From: Streptomyces sp. NRRL S-337
GTDB lineage: Bacteria > Actinomycetota > Actinomycetes > Streptomycetales > Streptomycetaceae
Direction of reading: 5' to 3'
Assembly (NCBI RefSeq): GCF_000720175.1
Contig: NZ_JOIX01000014.1
Location: 88,812-152,811, forward strand
Length of the DNA: 64,000 bases
The notes under the pieces were generated by a model, which was not told the origin of the DNA, did no database searches, and saw only the letters and a list, made by a program, of their open reading frames with translations. Shown piece after piece: positions 7,189 through 15,640 of this stretch (the stretch's first letter is position 1; every line of letters begins with the position of its first letter). The translations under genes and the position numbers were made by a program.

Positions 7189-8994
7189 GTGCGTAGACCC
7201 CACATACGCAGCCACCGTCTGGCCATCGCGGTCGCGGTGACGACGGCCGCGACCCTGACGGCCGGGGTGGCGGGCGCCGCCACCGCGCACCACTCGGCCG
7301 CTCCGGCCGCCGCCACCTCCTCGGCCCCCTCCGCCGACAAGATCGTCGAAGCCGCCCGCGCCGCCGCGGTCGCGCACGGCTCGGCCACCGGAGTCGGCAA
7401 GAAGGACACCCTCAAGGCCGTCGACACGATGGTCGACCCGGACGGCCGGCAGCACGTCCGCTTCGTCCGCACCCACCGCGGACTGCCCGTCCTCGGCGGC
7501 GACCTCGTCGTCCACCTCAGCGCCCACTCGGCGTACGAGGGCGTGACCCGGGCCTACCGGCACCAGGTCGACCTCTCCGACACCGACCCGAAGCTCTCGG
7601 CCGGTCAGGCCGAGGCGAAGGCCGCCAAGGTGGCCAAGGGCGAGGCCGGTACGGCCGAACTCGTCGTGGACGCCCGCGACGACCGGCTCACCCTGGCCTA
7701 CCAGGTCGAGGTGGCGGACAGCCGTACCGACGAGGCCGGCGGCGCCCGTACGGTCGTCCTCGACGCGGCCACCGGTGCGGTGCTGAGCAACACCCCCGCC
7801 AACGACTCGTTCCTGTCGCCGGCCGTCCAGGCGAAGCTGCGCGAGCGGGGCGAGCGGCTCAACCCCGCGACCCGGCAGTTCTCGCCCGCCGCGCCGGTCA
7901 CCGGCCAGGCGGCCACCACCGCCGGCTACCCGGCCGCCGCCAAGGGCACCGGCGCGTCCTTCTTCGTCGGCAGCGTGCCGCTGTCCACCACGCGGACCGC
8001 CAAGAAGTCCTTCACCCTCAAGGACTCGACGCGCGGCAACACCGAGACCCGCGACGCCGGTGACAAGGAGCTGGAGAAGTTCTCCGGCGGCAAGGCGTTC
8101 ACCTCCGCCACCAACCGCTGGGGCAACGGCACCACGAGCGACCGGGCCACCGCCGCCGTGGACGCCCAGTACGGCATCACCAGCACCCTGGACTTCTACA
8201 AGAAGACCTTCGGGCGCAAGGGCATCAAGAACGACGGCCGCGGCGCGCACGCCCTGGTGCACTTCGGCAAGAACGTGGGCAACGCCTTCTGGTCGTCGGA
8301 CTGCGGCTGCATGCTCTACGGCGACGGGGACGGCAAGACGTTCGCCAAGCCGCTGGTCGTCCTGGACGTCACCGGCCACGAGCTGACCCACGGCGTGGTC
8401 GACGCCACCGCCAACCTCCAGCCCACCCGCGTCGACGAGGAGGGCAACCAGTTCGGCGAACCGGGCTCACTCAACGAGTCGCTGGCGGACATCTTCGGCA
8501 GCGCGGTGGAGTTTGCCACCAACAACCCGAAGAACCCGCCGAACTACCTGATGGGCGAGAAGCTGGGCCTTGAGCAGAAGTTCCTGCGCCGCCTGGACAA
8601 GCCGTCGCTCGACAAGCTGGAGGGCACCGTCGACTACTGGTCGAAGGCGTCCTACGACACCGAGGTGCACGCCGGCTCCGGCGTCTCCTCGCACGCCTTC
8701 TACCTGCTCGCCGAGGGCAGCGGCAAGAAGACGATCGGCGGCGTCGCCTACGACTCCCCCACCCGCGACGGCTCGCGGGTGACCGGGATCGGCCGCACCA
8801 AGGCGCTCGCCATCTTCTACCGGGCACTCACCCGGTACATGGTCTCCACGACCGACTTCCACGACGCCCGGACCGCGACGCTGCACGCGGCGAAGGACCT
8901 CTACGGCGCCACCAGCACCGAGTACAAGACGGTGAACAAGGCCTGGTCGGCGGTGAACGTGACGGCGGCCAACGCCCCGTCGGCCAAGCACTGA
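7189..8994 (+). CDS. Secreted M4 (thermolysin/fungalysin-like) zinc metalloprotease
   Basis: 601-residue preproprotein secreted by Sec and activated by removal of its propeptide. A signal peptide ends near AGVAGAATA. An FTP-type prodomain (about 60-110, RFVRTHRGLPVLGGDLVVHL) and a PepSY-like inhibitory module (about 130-205) precede the catalytic domain. The zinc site is HELTH at 397-401, with the third ligand Glu in NESLADIFG at about 430. The catalytic His is in VHAGSGVSSHAFY at about 494. All key residues are present. Family members degrade extracellular protein during mycelial development. GTG start with AAGGA upstream; a perfect stem-loop terminator follows at once. Confidence 0.95.
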   Translation: MRRPHIRSHRLAIAVAVTTAATLTAGVAGAATAHHSAAPAAATSSAPSADKIVEAARAAAVAHGSATGVGKKDTLKAVDTMVDPDGRQHVRFVRTHRGLPVLGGDLVVHLSAHSAYEGVTRAYRHQVDLSDTDPKLSAGQAEAKAAKVAKGEAGTAELVVDARDDRLTLAYQVEVADSRTDEAGGARTVVLDAATGAVLSNTPANDSFLSPAVQAKLRERGERLNPATRQFSPAAPVTGQAATTAGYPAAAKGTGASFFVGSVPLSTTRTAKKSFTLKDSTRGNTETRDAGDKELEKFSGGKAFTSATNRWGNGTTSDRATAAVDAQYGITSTLDFYKKTFGRKGIKNDGRGAHALVHFGKNVGNAFWSSDCGCMLYGDGDGKTFAKPLVVLDVTGHELTHGVVDATANLQPTRVDEEGNQFGEPGSLNESLADIFGSAVEFATNNPKNPPNYLMGEKLGLEQKFLRRLDKPSLDKLEGTVDYWSKASYDTEVHAGSGVSSHAFYLLAEGSGKKTIGGVAYDSPTRDGSRVTGIGRTKALAIFYRALTRYMVSTTDFHDARTATLHAAKDLYGATSTEYKTVNKAWSAVNVTAANAPSAKH

Positions 8995-9010
8995 GCCCGG
9001 CCTGTCGTCC

Positions 9011-9044
9011 CACGGTGCCCCCGCCGGCCGGCGGGGGCACCGTG
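9011..9044 (+). terminator. Stem-loop terminator after the metalloprotease
   Basis: Perfect 34-base palindrome with 17-bp arms (CACGGTGCCCCCGCCGG and its complement), 16 bases after the stop codon. It has no U-run, as is common for Streptomyces terminators. Confidence 0.75.
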
Positions 9045-9099
9045 CCGTTCCGTGCCGCGACCCTCGACGCCCCGGCCGGCCGGAGCCTACGTTGGGGCC

Positions 9100-10359
9100 A
9101 TGATCAGCGATCGCGAGGCAGCAGCAACCGGCCGGCGTCCCGGATATGCCGTGGCGGCGGGCGTGTTCGCCATCGGCATGGCCGGAACCACCCTCCCCAC
9201 CCCGCTGTACGGGCTCTACCGCCAGGAGATCGGGTTCTCCGAACTCATGGTGACCGTGGTCTTCGCCGTGTACGCCCTCGGTGTGATCACCGTGCTGCTG
9301 CTCGCCGGCAACGTCTCCGACGACGTGGGCCGGCGCCCGGTGCTGTTCTGCGCCCTGGCGCTCTCCGCGGCCAGCGCGCTCTGCTTCATCTTCGAGGGCG
9401 GGCTGCCGCTGCTGTTCCTGGGCCGGGTGCTCTCCGGGTTCGCCGCCGGGCTGTTCAGCGGTGCCGCCACCGCGGCCGTACTGGAGCTGGCGAAGCCGGG
9501 CCAGGAGGCCCATGCCGGATTCGCCGCGACCGCCGCGAACATGGGCGGGCTCGGCTGCGGCCCGCTGCTGTCCGGGCTGCTCGCCCAGTACGCGCCCTGG
9601 CCGCTGATCCTGCCGTTCGCGGTGCACCTGGTGCTGGTGGCGGTGGCTGCCGTGGCGACCTGGCTGCTGCCGGAGACCGTCCGCGATCCGCACCGGCCGC
9701 ACCGTCTGCGCCCCCAGCGCCTCCACCTGCCGCCGGAGGTACGGGGCGTGTTCACGCCCTCGGCCGTCGCCGCGTTCGCCGGCTTCGCGCTGCTGGGCCT
9801 GTTCACCGCCGTCGCACCGAGCTTCGTCGGGCAGACGCTGGGCGTGACGAACCTGGCCGTCGCCGGGGCGATCGTGTTCTCCGTGTTCCTCGGTTCGACC
9901 GCCGGCCAGTCGCTCGCCGGGCGGATCGGGGTGCGCAAGGCGCTGCCGGGCGGCTGCCTGGTGCTCGTCATCGGTCTGGCACTGGTGGCCACCTCACTGG
10001 CCGTCACCTCACTGCCGGTGCTGGTCCTCGGCGCCCTGTGCGGCGGCACCGGCCAGGGCCTGGCCTTCCGCGCCGGGCTGACCGCCGTGAGCCGGGCGGC
10101 GCCCGCCGCGCACCGCGGCGGCACCATCTCGGCGTTCTTCCTCGTCGCCTACTTCGGCATCTCGCTGCCGGTCGTCGGGGTCGGCGCGCTCACCATGGAA
10201 CTGGGACTGCGCGGCGCCGGCCTCACCTTCGCCGGCTGCGTCATCGTGCTCGCGGTGACCGTCGGCCTGTACGTGCTGCGCCACCCGCCGGCCGTCGACG
10301 ACGACGAACGCCCCGTGGCCGCGCGGCAGAACCAGGGACGGCACAATCGGCAGGCATGA
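9100..10359 (+). CDS. MFS transporter (12-helix type)
   Basis: About 419 residues with 12 predicted membrane helices. MFS motif A appears as LLLAGNVSDDVGRRPVLF after helix 2, and helix 4/5 has LGRVLSGFAAGLFSGAATAA. A short polar C-terminal tail ends in RQNQGRHNRQA. It is probably a proton-coupled exporter; substrate unknown. The ATG at 9100 starts just before the hydrophobic domain; its ribosome-binding site is weak. The stop codon overlaps the next gene (ATGA), suggesting coupled expression with the small protein downstream. Confidence 0.9.
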   Translation: MISDREAAATGRRPGYAVAAGVFAIGMAGTTLPTPLYGLYRQEIGFSELMVTVVFAVYALGVITVLLLAGNVSDDVGRRPVLFCALALSAASALCFIFEGGLPLLFLGRVLSGFAAGLFSGAATAAVLELAKPGQEAHAGFAATAANMGGLGCGPLLSGLLAQYAPWPLILPFAVHLVLVAVAAVATWLLPETVRDPHRPHRLRPQRLHLPPEVRGVFTPSAVAAFAGFALLGLFTAVAPSFVGQTLGVTNLAVAGAIVFSVFLGSTAGQSLAGRIGVRKALPGGCLVLVIGLALVATSLAVTSLPVLVLGALCGGTGQGLAFRAGLTAVSRAAPAAHRGGTISAFFLVAYFGISLPVVGVGALTMELGLRGAGLTFAGCVIVLAVTVGLYVLRHPPAVDDDERPVAARQNQGRHNRQA

Positions 10360-10748
10360 ACACCAGGGTGTGGATGGACAGTTGGCAGATGGGGTGCTGC
10401 GGTGAGCCCTTCACCATCGGGTCGGAGGTGTCCTGGACGGTCGTCGACCCGGATCGGGAGTGGCTGACCAAGGTGCTCGGAGCCAGGACCGCGGCCACGG
10501 TCGACGGCGTCGAGGAGCACCACGGCGGTCGCCCCGAGCAGCCGGCACCGGTCCGCGGCACCGTCACCGGCATCCACGCCGTGCACTGCCGCTTCGCCGC
10601 GCTGCCCGGCGAGCCCGGCCACACCCGCGGCCCGGTGCCGGGCAGCGGCACGCTCACCGCCCTGTCCTCGGCCCCACGGTGGACGTCCGGCCGCGACGGC
10701 CTCGACTTCGTGGGCTTCCTCGTCGATGTCGCCGCCCCACCGCGGTGA
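10356..10748 (+). CDS. Small conserved protein (DUF6578-like)
   Basis: 130 residues starting MNTRVWMDSWQMGCCGEPF, with IGSEVSWTV shortly after. I recall this pattern as a family of unknown function (DUF6578) common in Streptomyces. The Cys-Cys pair and a beta-strand-rich profile suggest a small metal- or disulfide-containing fold, but nothing about activity is known. It overlaps the preceding MFS gene by 4 bases, so the pair is probably translated together. It is convergent with the P450 gene, separated by 74 bases of tandem repeat. Confidence 0.75.
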   Translation: MNTRVWMDSWQMGCCGEPFTIGSEVSWTVVDPDREWLTKVLGARTAATVDGVEEHHGGRPEQPAPVRGTVTGIHAVHCRFAALPGEPGHTRGPVPGSGTLTALSSAPRWTSGRDGLDFVGFLVDVAAPPR

Positions 10749-10766
10749 GGCACGGCCGGGCCCCGA

Positions 10767-10817
10767 CGGTCACGGGCCCGGGGCGGTCACGGGTCTGGGT
10801 CAGTCACGGGTCCGGTT
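10767..10817. repeat. Three 17-bp tandem repeats between convergent genes
   Basis: Three head-to-tail copies based on CGGTCACGGGTCCGGGT, at 10767, 10784 and 10801, differing at a few positions. They fill most of the gap between the convergent DUF6578-like and P450 genes. No strong stem-loop is seen here, so the usual bidirectional terminator is missing or replaced. Confidence 0.8.
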
Positions 10818-10822
10818 CGTTC

Positions 10823-12061
10823 TCAGGCCGTCTTCCGCCCCCCTTCGCCCCGCCCGAGCCGTAACCGCAGGTGGCTGGGGCCGCGGGTGAAGACGCCCGT
10901 GTCGGCCGGCGGCGCCCCGTCCGCGAAGGCCATGTCGGGGAACGCGTCGAGGAGTTGGTTGACGCCGGTCTCCACCTCGGCCCGGGCCAGCAGGGCCCCC
11001 ACGCAGAAGTGCCGGCCGAGGCCGAACGCGATGTGCTGGGCGGCCGCGGTGAAGGCTCCGGCCGGGCTGAGGTCGGGACGGAAGATGTCGAACTCGTCGG
11101 GCCGGTCGTAGTGGTCCGGGTCGCGATTGGCGGCGCCGATCAGGCAGGTGACCGTGGCGCCGGCGGGGATCGTGCCGCCGCTGACGGTCACCTCCGCGGC
11201 GGGCTGGCGCATGATCATCTGGACCGGCGGGGTGTACCGCAGCGTCTCGGCGAACGCGGCGGGGATCAGCGACCGGTCGGCGCGCACCGCGGCGAACTGC
11301 TCGGGGCGGGCGAGCAGATTGCGGAAGATCAGCGATATGGCCTTGTCGGTGGTCTCCCCGCCCGCGGCCAGCAGCAGGCTGACGAACGCGACGATGTCCT
11401 GGTCGGTCATCCGGACGCCGTCGACCTCGGCGGTGCAGAGCCGGGAGAGCAGATCGGCGCCAGGGGCCGCGCGGCGTTCCCGGATGACCGGCAGGAGGTA
11501 ACCGGCGAGTTCCTCGCCCGCACGCCGTCCGGCGGCGGCAACCCCGGGGTCCTGGGCGAGGTTGGCGATGAAAGCCACCACCGCGGTGTACCAGCCGTGG
11601 AAGCGGTCGTGGTCGGCCCGGTCCAGTCCGAGCATGTCGACGATCACGTTGATCGGGAAGCGGGTCGCGAACCGCGCCACCAGATCGGTCTCCTCGGAGT
11701 CCCGGAAGGTGTCGATCAGCTCGCGGGCGTTGCGCTCGATCACCGGCAGGAACGTCTCCTGCAGTTCGCGGCCGCGGAAGGCGGGCGCCACCAGGGCGCG
11801 GCGCACCGCGTGCTCCCGGCCGTTCATCTGGGGCAGGGTGCGGCCGCCGTGGGCCGGCTCGATCTGCCAGGCGTAGTTGTCAGTGGTGAACACCGGCTCC
11901 CGGAAGGCGCGTTGGACGTCTTCGTAGCGGGAGAGGAGGTAGCTGTCGGTGCCCTTGTCGTGGAACAGCGGGTAGTGCTCGCGCAGGACCCCGTACGCGG
12001 GGTAGGGGGCCGCGGCGAACTCCGGGGACAGGATGTCGGGCGGCGGAGGAAGGGTGGTCAC
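10823..12061 (-). CDS. Cytochrome P450 (bacterial class I)
   Basis: About 412 residues, the usual size for soluble Streptomyces CYPs. The I-helix oxygen-activation motif is AAGGETT, the K-helix ExxR is ETLRY, and the haem loop is FGLGRHFCVG with the Cys ligand. It oxidises an unknown substrate with electrons from ferredoxin and its reductase, neither encoded nearby. The GTG start was chosen because translation then begins VTTLPPPPDILSPEF, typical of the family; the ribosome-binding site is weak. It stands alone, convergent with the gene on the left and divergent from a small membrane protein on the right. Confidence 0.94.
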   Translation of the reverse strand: MTTLPPPPDILSPEFAAAPYPAYGVLREHYPLFHDKGTDSYLLSRYEDVQRAFREPVFTTDNYAWQIEPAHGGRTLPQMNGREHAVRRALVAPAFRGRELQETFLPVIERNARELIDTFRDSEETDLVARFATRFPINVIVDMLGLDRADHDRFHGWYTAVVAFIANLAQDPGVAAAGRRAGEELAGYLLPVIRERRAAPGADLLSRLCTAEVDGVRMTDQDIVAFVSLLLAAGGETTDKAISLIFRNLLARPEQFAAVRADRSLIPAAFAETLRYTPPVQMIMRQPAAEVTVSGGTIPAGATVTCLIGAANRDPDHYDRPDEFDIFRPDLSPAGAFTAAAQHIAFGLGRHFCVGALLARAEVETGVNQLLDAFPDMAFADGAPPADTGVFTRGPSHLRLRLGRGEGGRKTA

Positions 12062-12307
12062 GCCGCCGGACGCTAGGGCCGGGGCGCGGGGTCGTCGAGG
12101 GTGCGTGGGTGGTGTGCGGGTGCGCCGGGGGCGCATCGTTGGCCGCCGGTCCACACATACGGGGCGCCCTCTTCACCCGGACGGTCGGCCGCCGTCACTC
12201 CGCTGCCCCGCACGGCACGCCCCGCCCGCCCCGGGCGTCGACGCTGAGAGCCGCACGACCGCTCCGGGACCGGAGCGCGACCGTCCCAGACAGGGGTGAG
12301 ACCCGCT

Positions 12308-12592
12308 ATGTCCGCGTCCGACCCACCGCCTCCACGCCGCCGTCTCCGCCGCGGGTTCGCCGTGGCGGCCACGCTCGTCGCGCTGTTGTACGCCGTCGCC
12401 GCACCGGCCGCGGCAGGCCAGCGGTCCCCCGCCGGGCCGCCCGGGAGGCCCGCCGGCGCGGCGGCCGGCAGCAAGCCGCTGGTGTTCATGGGCCTGGGTA
12501 CCGTTGCCGGCCTGGCCGTGCTCGCGACCGCGGGTCTGGTCACGGCCGCCCGTCGGCGATGCGTCAACTCACATGCAGATGACAGGAGTTGA
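12308..12592 (+). CDS. Small hypothetical membrane or secreted protein
   Basis: 94 residues from ATG 12308; an in-frame GTG lies at 12296. A basic start (PPRRRLRRGF) precedes a hydrophobic segment AVAATLVALLYAVAAPAAA, either an uncleaved helix or a signal peptide. A Pro/Gly-rich linker then leads to a second helix, LVFMGLGTVAGLAVLATAGLV, and a short basic end. The arrangement suggests a small two-helix membrane protein or a signal peptide followed by a C-terminal anchor. No family recognised. Confidence 0.5.
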   Translation: MSASDPPPPRRRLRRGFAVAATLVALLYAVAAPAAAGQRSPAGPPGRPAGAAAGSKPLVFMGLGTVAGLAVLATAGLVTAARRRCVNSHADDRS

Positions 12593-12621
12593 GGCGATCT
12601 CCGCCGGCTCAGGTCAAGGGC

Positions 12622-13704
12622 TCAGTCACTCCTGGCGGCCCGCAGGCGGGCGGCCTCGCGGGGTGAGTTCTCGTTGCGGCGGCCGGCCCGGGAGCCCGCC
12701 AGTTTCTCGGCCAGGTGCCGGCCGACCGTGGTGGGCGGGTAGCGCGGTGCGGCGCCGGGTGGGACACAGCCGGGCAGCGCGCTGATCTCCGCGTCCCAGT
12801 TGCCGTCGTGGAAGTACGCGGCGGAGCGGCGCCGGACGCCCCGCCCCCGCTCGTCGGTGGGCGGCAGCACCCGGTGCATCGTGGACCGCCAGCGGTCGTT
12901 CGTCCAACGGGCCAGCAGGTCACCGAGGTTGACCAGCAGGCACCCGGGCTCCGGCAGGACGTCGTGCCAGCCGCCGTCCCCGTCGAGGATCTGCAGCCCG
13001 GGGACGCGGCCGGCCCACAGCACGGTGACGATGCCGTAGTCGGTGTGCGCACCCATCCCCATCCGGTCGCGGTCGACGGTGAGTGCGTGGTCCGGGAGCG
13101 GATAGTGGTTCATGCGCAGCACGTCGAGGGAGTGGTCGGTGAACGGGGCGAAGTAACCCTCCGGCAGGCCCAGTGCGTGCGCGAAGATCCCGTTCATCCG
13201 CCGGGCCAGCCCGCCGGCCTGGCGGCACCACTCCTCGACGGCCTGCCGGAAGCCCGGCAGCGACGGCCAGACGTTGGCCGGGTAGTGCGCTGCGGGGAGG
13301 TCCGACCCGGGGAACGAGGAGGCCTCGGAGCCGACGTTGAACGCCTCGAAGAGGTCCTCGGCGGCCGCGGGAACGCCGAGGCTCAGGCTGAGTTTCTCGG
13401 TGCGCGGCGGGGTGTAGCCGCGGTTGATGTCGGGGGACGGCGCCCGTAGTCGCTTCTTCTCCTCCATGGGCAGTGCGAAGAAGGCGTCCAGGGCGTCGGC
13501 GAAGGCTCCGGCGGCATCCTCCGGGATGCCGTGGCCGCGGATCTGCAGGAAGCCGACGGTGCGCGCCGCCCTGTCGACCGCGGTGGCGAGGGCCGTACGG
13601 GCGGCCTCGGTGCCGTTCTCCCAGCCGGAGATGTCGATGACGGGCACGTCGAGCACCCCGTCCGGGACAGCCCGGTCGCCGGTCCGCCCGTCGCTGCTGC
13701 CCAT
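12622..13704 (-). CDS. Isopenicillin-N-synthase-like 2-oxoglutarate/Fe(II) dioxygenase
   Basis: About 360 residues. An N-terminal DIOX_N region starts PVIDISGW and contains GFLQIRGHGIP. The catalytic double-stranded beta-helix shows the iron triad in GAHTDYG and STMHRVLPP, with the 2-oxoglutarate-binding R-x-S in RRRSAAYF. Such enzymes hydroxylate, desaturate or cyclise small molecules in the cytoplasm. ATG 13704 was chosen because AAAGGG lies at normal distance; the frame extends to a GTG at 13749. The substrate is unknown and no biosynthetic cluster surrounds it. Confidence 0.92.
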   Translation of the reverse strand: MGSSDGRTGDRAVPDGVLDVPVIDISGWENGTEAARTALATAVDRAARTVGFLQIRGHGIPEDAAGAFADALDAFFALPMEEKKRLRAPSPDINRGYTPPRTEKLSLSLGVPAAAEDLFEAFNVGSEASSFPGSDLPAAHYPANVWPSLPGFRQAVEEWCRQAGGLARRMNGIFAHALGLPEGYFAPFTDHSLDVLRMNHYPLPDHALTVDRDRMGMGAHTDYGIVTVLWAGRVPGLQILDGDGGWHDVLPEPGCLLVNLGDLLARWTNDRWRSTMHRVLPPTDERGRGVRRRSAAYFHDGNWDAEISALPGCVPPGAAPRYPPTTVGRHLAEKLAGSRAGRRNENSPREAARLRAARSD

Positions 13705-13813
13705 CGTGGGACGCCCTTTCGTCGCGGTGGGGGCGCGAGACACGGCCACGCCGGTTCCCCTGGTTCACCATTCTGCGGAAAACGGAACGGCCTGTCTCCG
13801 CCGGAACCGGCCG

Positions 13814-14533
13814 CTACACGTCGCGGGGAGCCGTCGGGCCGGCGGGGTAACCGGGGGCGCGCCAGGACGTGGAGCGGCCGAGCAGCGCCAGGATGCGGTC
13901 CAGTTCGCCCGCGGTGTCGTCGACGGGGAGGCCGGGCCGGAAGGCACTGCCGGGGGCGAGCCGGGAGTCGTCGTCCGGGACGGCACGGGCGATCGGCAGG
14001 GCGGCTCCGAGGAGCTCGGGGCCGGGGTCGTAACCGAGACCCAGGGTGCGGGCGACGTCCCAGCTGTGGACGACGTAGTCGATGAGGTGGAAGCCGATCA
14101 CCCGGCGCGCGGGGAAGGTCCGCACGGCGCTGAATTCGGGGAGGTGGCACTCGCGGTCGGGGGTGTCGACGGCGGCGAAGGCGGCGATGACCCGTTCCGC
14201 CGCCGAGCCGTACGCCGCGACCGGTTCCGGCCCGAGCGGGCGGACCGCCCAGTGCGCGGGGTCGCGGCCGTCCCCGCGCGCGGCCGCGGCGAACCCGTGG
14301 TGCTGGACGGTCATATGGGCGAGCAGATCGGCCAGCGTCCATGCGGCGCACGGGGTCGGCCGGGTGAGGTCGTCGGGGCGGATCCGCCGGACGAGCGCCA
14401 CGCTGTCCCGGACCGCTCGCGCGTGCAGCCGCTTGAGCCGGACGAAGTCCGCGCCGCGGGCGTCCGTGGGGTGGGCGTCCGCGGAGTGGGAGTCCGTGAG
14501 CGCGCCGTCAGCTGCTCGGTTATTGATAGGCAT
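13814..14533 (-). CDS. Maleylpyruvate isomerase/DinB-like protein (TIGR03086-type)
   Basis: About 239 residues. Following a polar repetitive N-terminus (DSHSADAHPTDARGAD) is a four-helix DinB/MDMPI fold: LHARAVRDSVALVRRI, CAAWTLADLLAHMTVQHHGFA and FHLIDYVVHSWDVARTLG. The histidines in LAHMTVQHH and VVHSWD are the expected metal ligands. Members of this superfamily are often mycothiol-dependent transferases or isomerases in actinobacteria. It is divergent from a MarR regulator with a 52-base gap, so it is probably that regulator's target. Exact reaction unknown. Confidence 0.85.
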   Translation of the reverse strand: MPINNRAADGALTDSHSADAHPTDARGADFVRLKRLHARAVRDSVALVRRIRPDDLTRPTPCAAWTLADLLAHMTVQHHGFAAAARGDGRDPAHWAVRPLGPEPVAAYGSAAERVIAAFAAVDTPDRECHLPEFSAVRTFPARRVIGFHLIDYVVHSWDVARTLGLGYDPGPELLGAALPIARAVPDDDSRLAPGSAFRPGLPVDDTAGELDRILALLGRSTSWRAPGYPAGPTAPRDV

Positions 14534-14585
14534 GCGCTTACGATCTGCTTCCGCATATGAATTTGTCAACGGGTATTTTCGTGCC
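14534..14585. promoter_or_regulatory. Shared promoter region of the divergent MarR / isomerase-like pair
   Basis: Only 52 bases separate the divergent start codons. The stretch is AT-richer than its surroundings (GCATATGAATTTGTCAAC), as expected for overlapping promoters. I found no perfect palindrome, so the operator is not located precisely. Confidence 0.5.
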
Positions 14586-15071
14586 ATGACCGAGAAACCG
14601 GCCGACCACGGCACCCCCTCCGGGGAACGGGCGGACCGCCCCGATCTGGCGGCGATGATGGTGCCGTTGGGCCGCGCCCTGATGGCCGCCGAGCAGCCGG
14701 CCCTCGACGCGCACGGTCTGACCATGTGGGGCTACTCGGTCCTGCTGCACCTGGACGAGACGCCGATCCGCACCCAGGCCGCGCTCGCCGAGGCGATTCG
14801 CGCGGACAAGACCCGCATCATCGCCGTCCTCGACGACCTGGAGGCCCGGGAACTGATCCGCCGTCAGCCCGACCCCGGGGACCGCCGGGTACGGCTGCTG
14901 TCGCTCACCCCCGAGGGGCGGCGGGTGCGCGACGCCACCCGGTCGGCGATCCAGGAGAACGAGGAACGGCTGCTGGCCCGGCTGCCGGCCGCGGACCGCG
15001 CCGCCTTCCTCCGCGCGCTGCAGACCTTGTCGGCGCTGCCCGAGCTGCGACCGCCCCGCAAGCGGCCCTAG
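14586..15071 (+). CDS. MarR-family transcriptional regulator
   Basis: About 161 residues. The HTH reads RTQAALAEAIRADKTRIIAVLDDLEARELI and the wing RRQPDPGDRRVRLLSLT, with the diagnostic D-x-x-D-R-R pattern. It is divergent from the maleylpyruvate-isomerase-like gene and probably controls it together with itself through the short shared intergenic region. Ligand unknown. A strong bidirectional stem-loop follows the stop. Confidence 0.92.
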   Translation: MTEKPADHGTPSGERADRPDLAAMMVPLGRALMAAEQPALDAHGLTMWGYSVLLHLDETPIRTQAALAEAIRADKTRIIAVLDDLEARELIRRQPDPGDRRVRLLSLTPEGRRVRDATRSAIQENEERLLARLPAADRAAFLRALQTLSALPELRPPRKRP

Positions 15072-15091
15072 GGGCGCGCGAACAGACAAAA

Positions 15092-15138
15092 GCCGGTGCC
15101 GGCTCCCGCGACCCGTGGTCGCCGGGGCCGGCACCGGC
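15092..15138. terminator. Bidirectional stem-loop terminator
   Basis: Perfect 12-bp arms (GCCGGTGCCGGC / GCCGGCACCGGC) around a 23-base loop, preceded by AAAA on the + strand. It separates the convergent MarR gene and the His-rich secreted protein gene. Confidence 0.8.
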
Positions 15139-15153
15139 CGGAAGCTGCTGGAA

Positions 15154-15417
15154 TCACTTCCAGTCGCCGTCGCCGCCCCAGCCGTAACCGCCGTGCTGGC
15201 AGCCCTCGCTGAAGTACGGGCCGAAGTAGTCGCTGACGCCCGCGTTCAGCCAGCAGCCACCGTAGTTGCCGTGGCCGCGGTGGTGGTTGTAGTGGTGGTG
15301 GCGCTTGTGGTGGTGCTTGTAGCCGTGGTCCTTGCCGGAAGCCATGGCGGCGCTCGCACCGCCCATGACGATGCTGGTGGCCAGGGCGCTAGCGGCGATC
15401 GCGGCGCGAATGCGCAT
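15154..15417 (-). CDS. Secreted His/Gly-rich small protein
   Basis: 87 residues. The signal peptide (MRIRAAIAASALATSIVMGG, cleavage near AMASG) is followed by a His-rich segment (KHHHKRHHHYNHHRGHG) and a Gly/Tyr/Trp-rich end with two cysteines (GGCWLNAG and SEGCQHGG). A strong GAGGAG ribosome-binding site precedes the ATG. The His cluster would bind metal ions and the two cysteines may form a disulfide outside the cell. It resembles in design, though not closely in sequence, the protein at 25284-25580. Function unknown. Confidence 0.82.
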   Translation of the reverse strand: MRIRAAIAASALATSIVMGGASAAMASGKDHGYKHHHKRHHHYNHHRGHGNYGGCWLNAGVSDYFGPYFSEGCQHGGYGWGGDGDWK

Positions 15418-15640
15418 GTCTGCTCCTCAGGAGGATCAAAGAGGTATATCGACCTTTTCAGGGATCACCTTCACAGAACCTCCTAAAACCTGACTCATCG
15501 TTAATTGGGCGAGTCGGAGTAATCCACCGCCGTCTTCGCGTTTCGCGGATCCGCCGAGGCCGGCGGCCGGACGGGAGGCCGTAGCAGCCGGTGAGCCGGA
15601 GACCGGGAGCGCCGGTCGTGGTCTCCCGGGCCGAGCCCTG

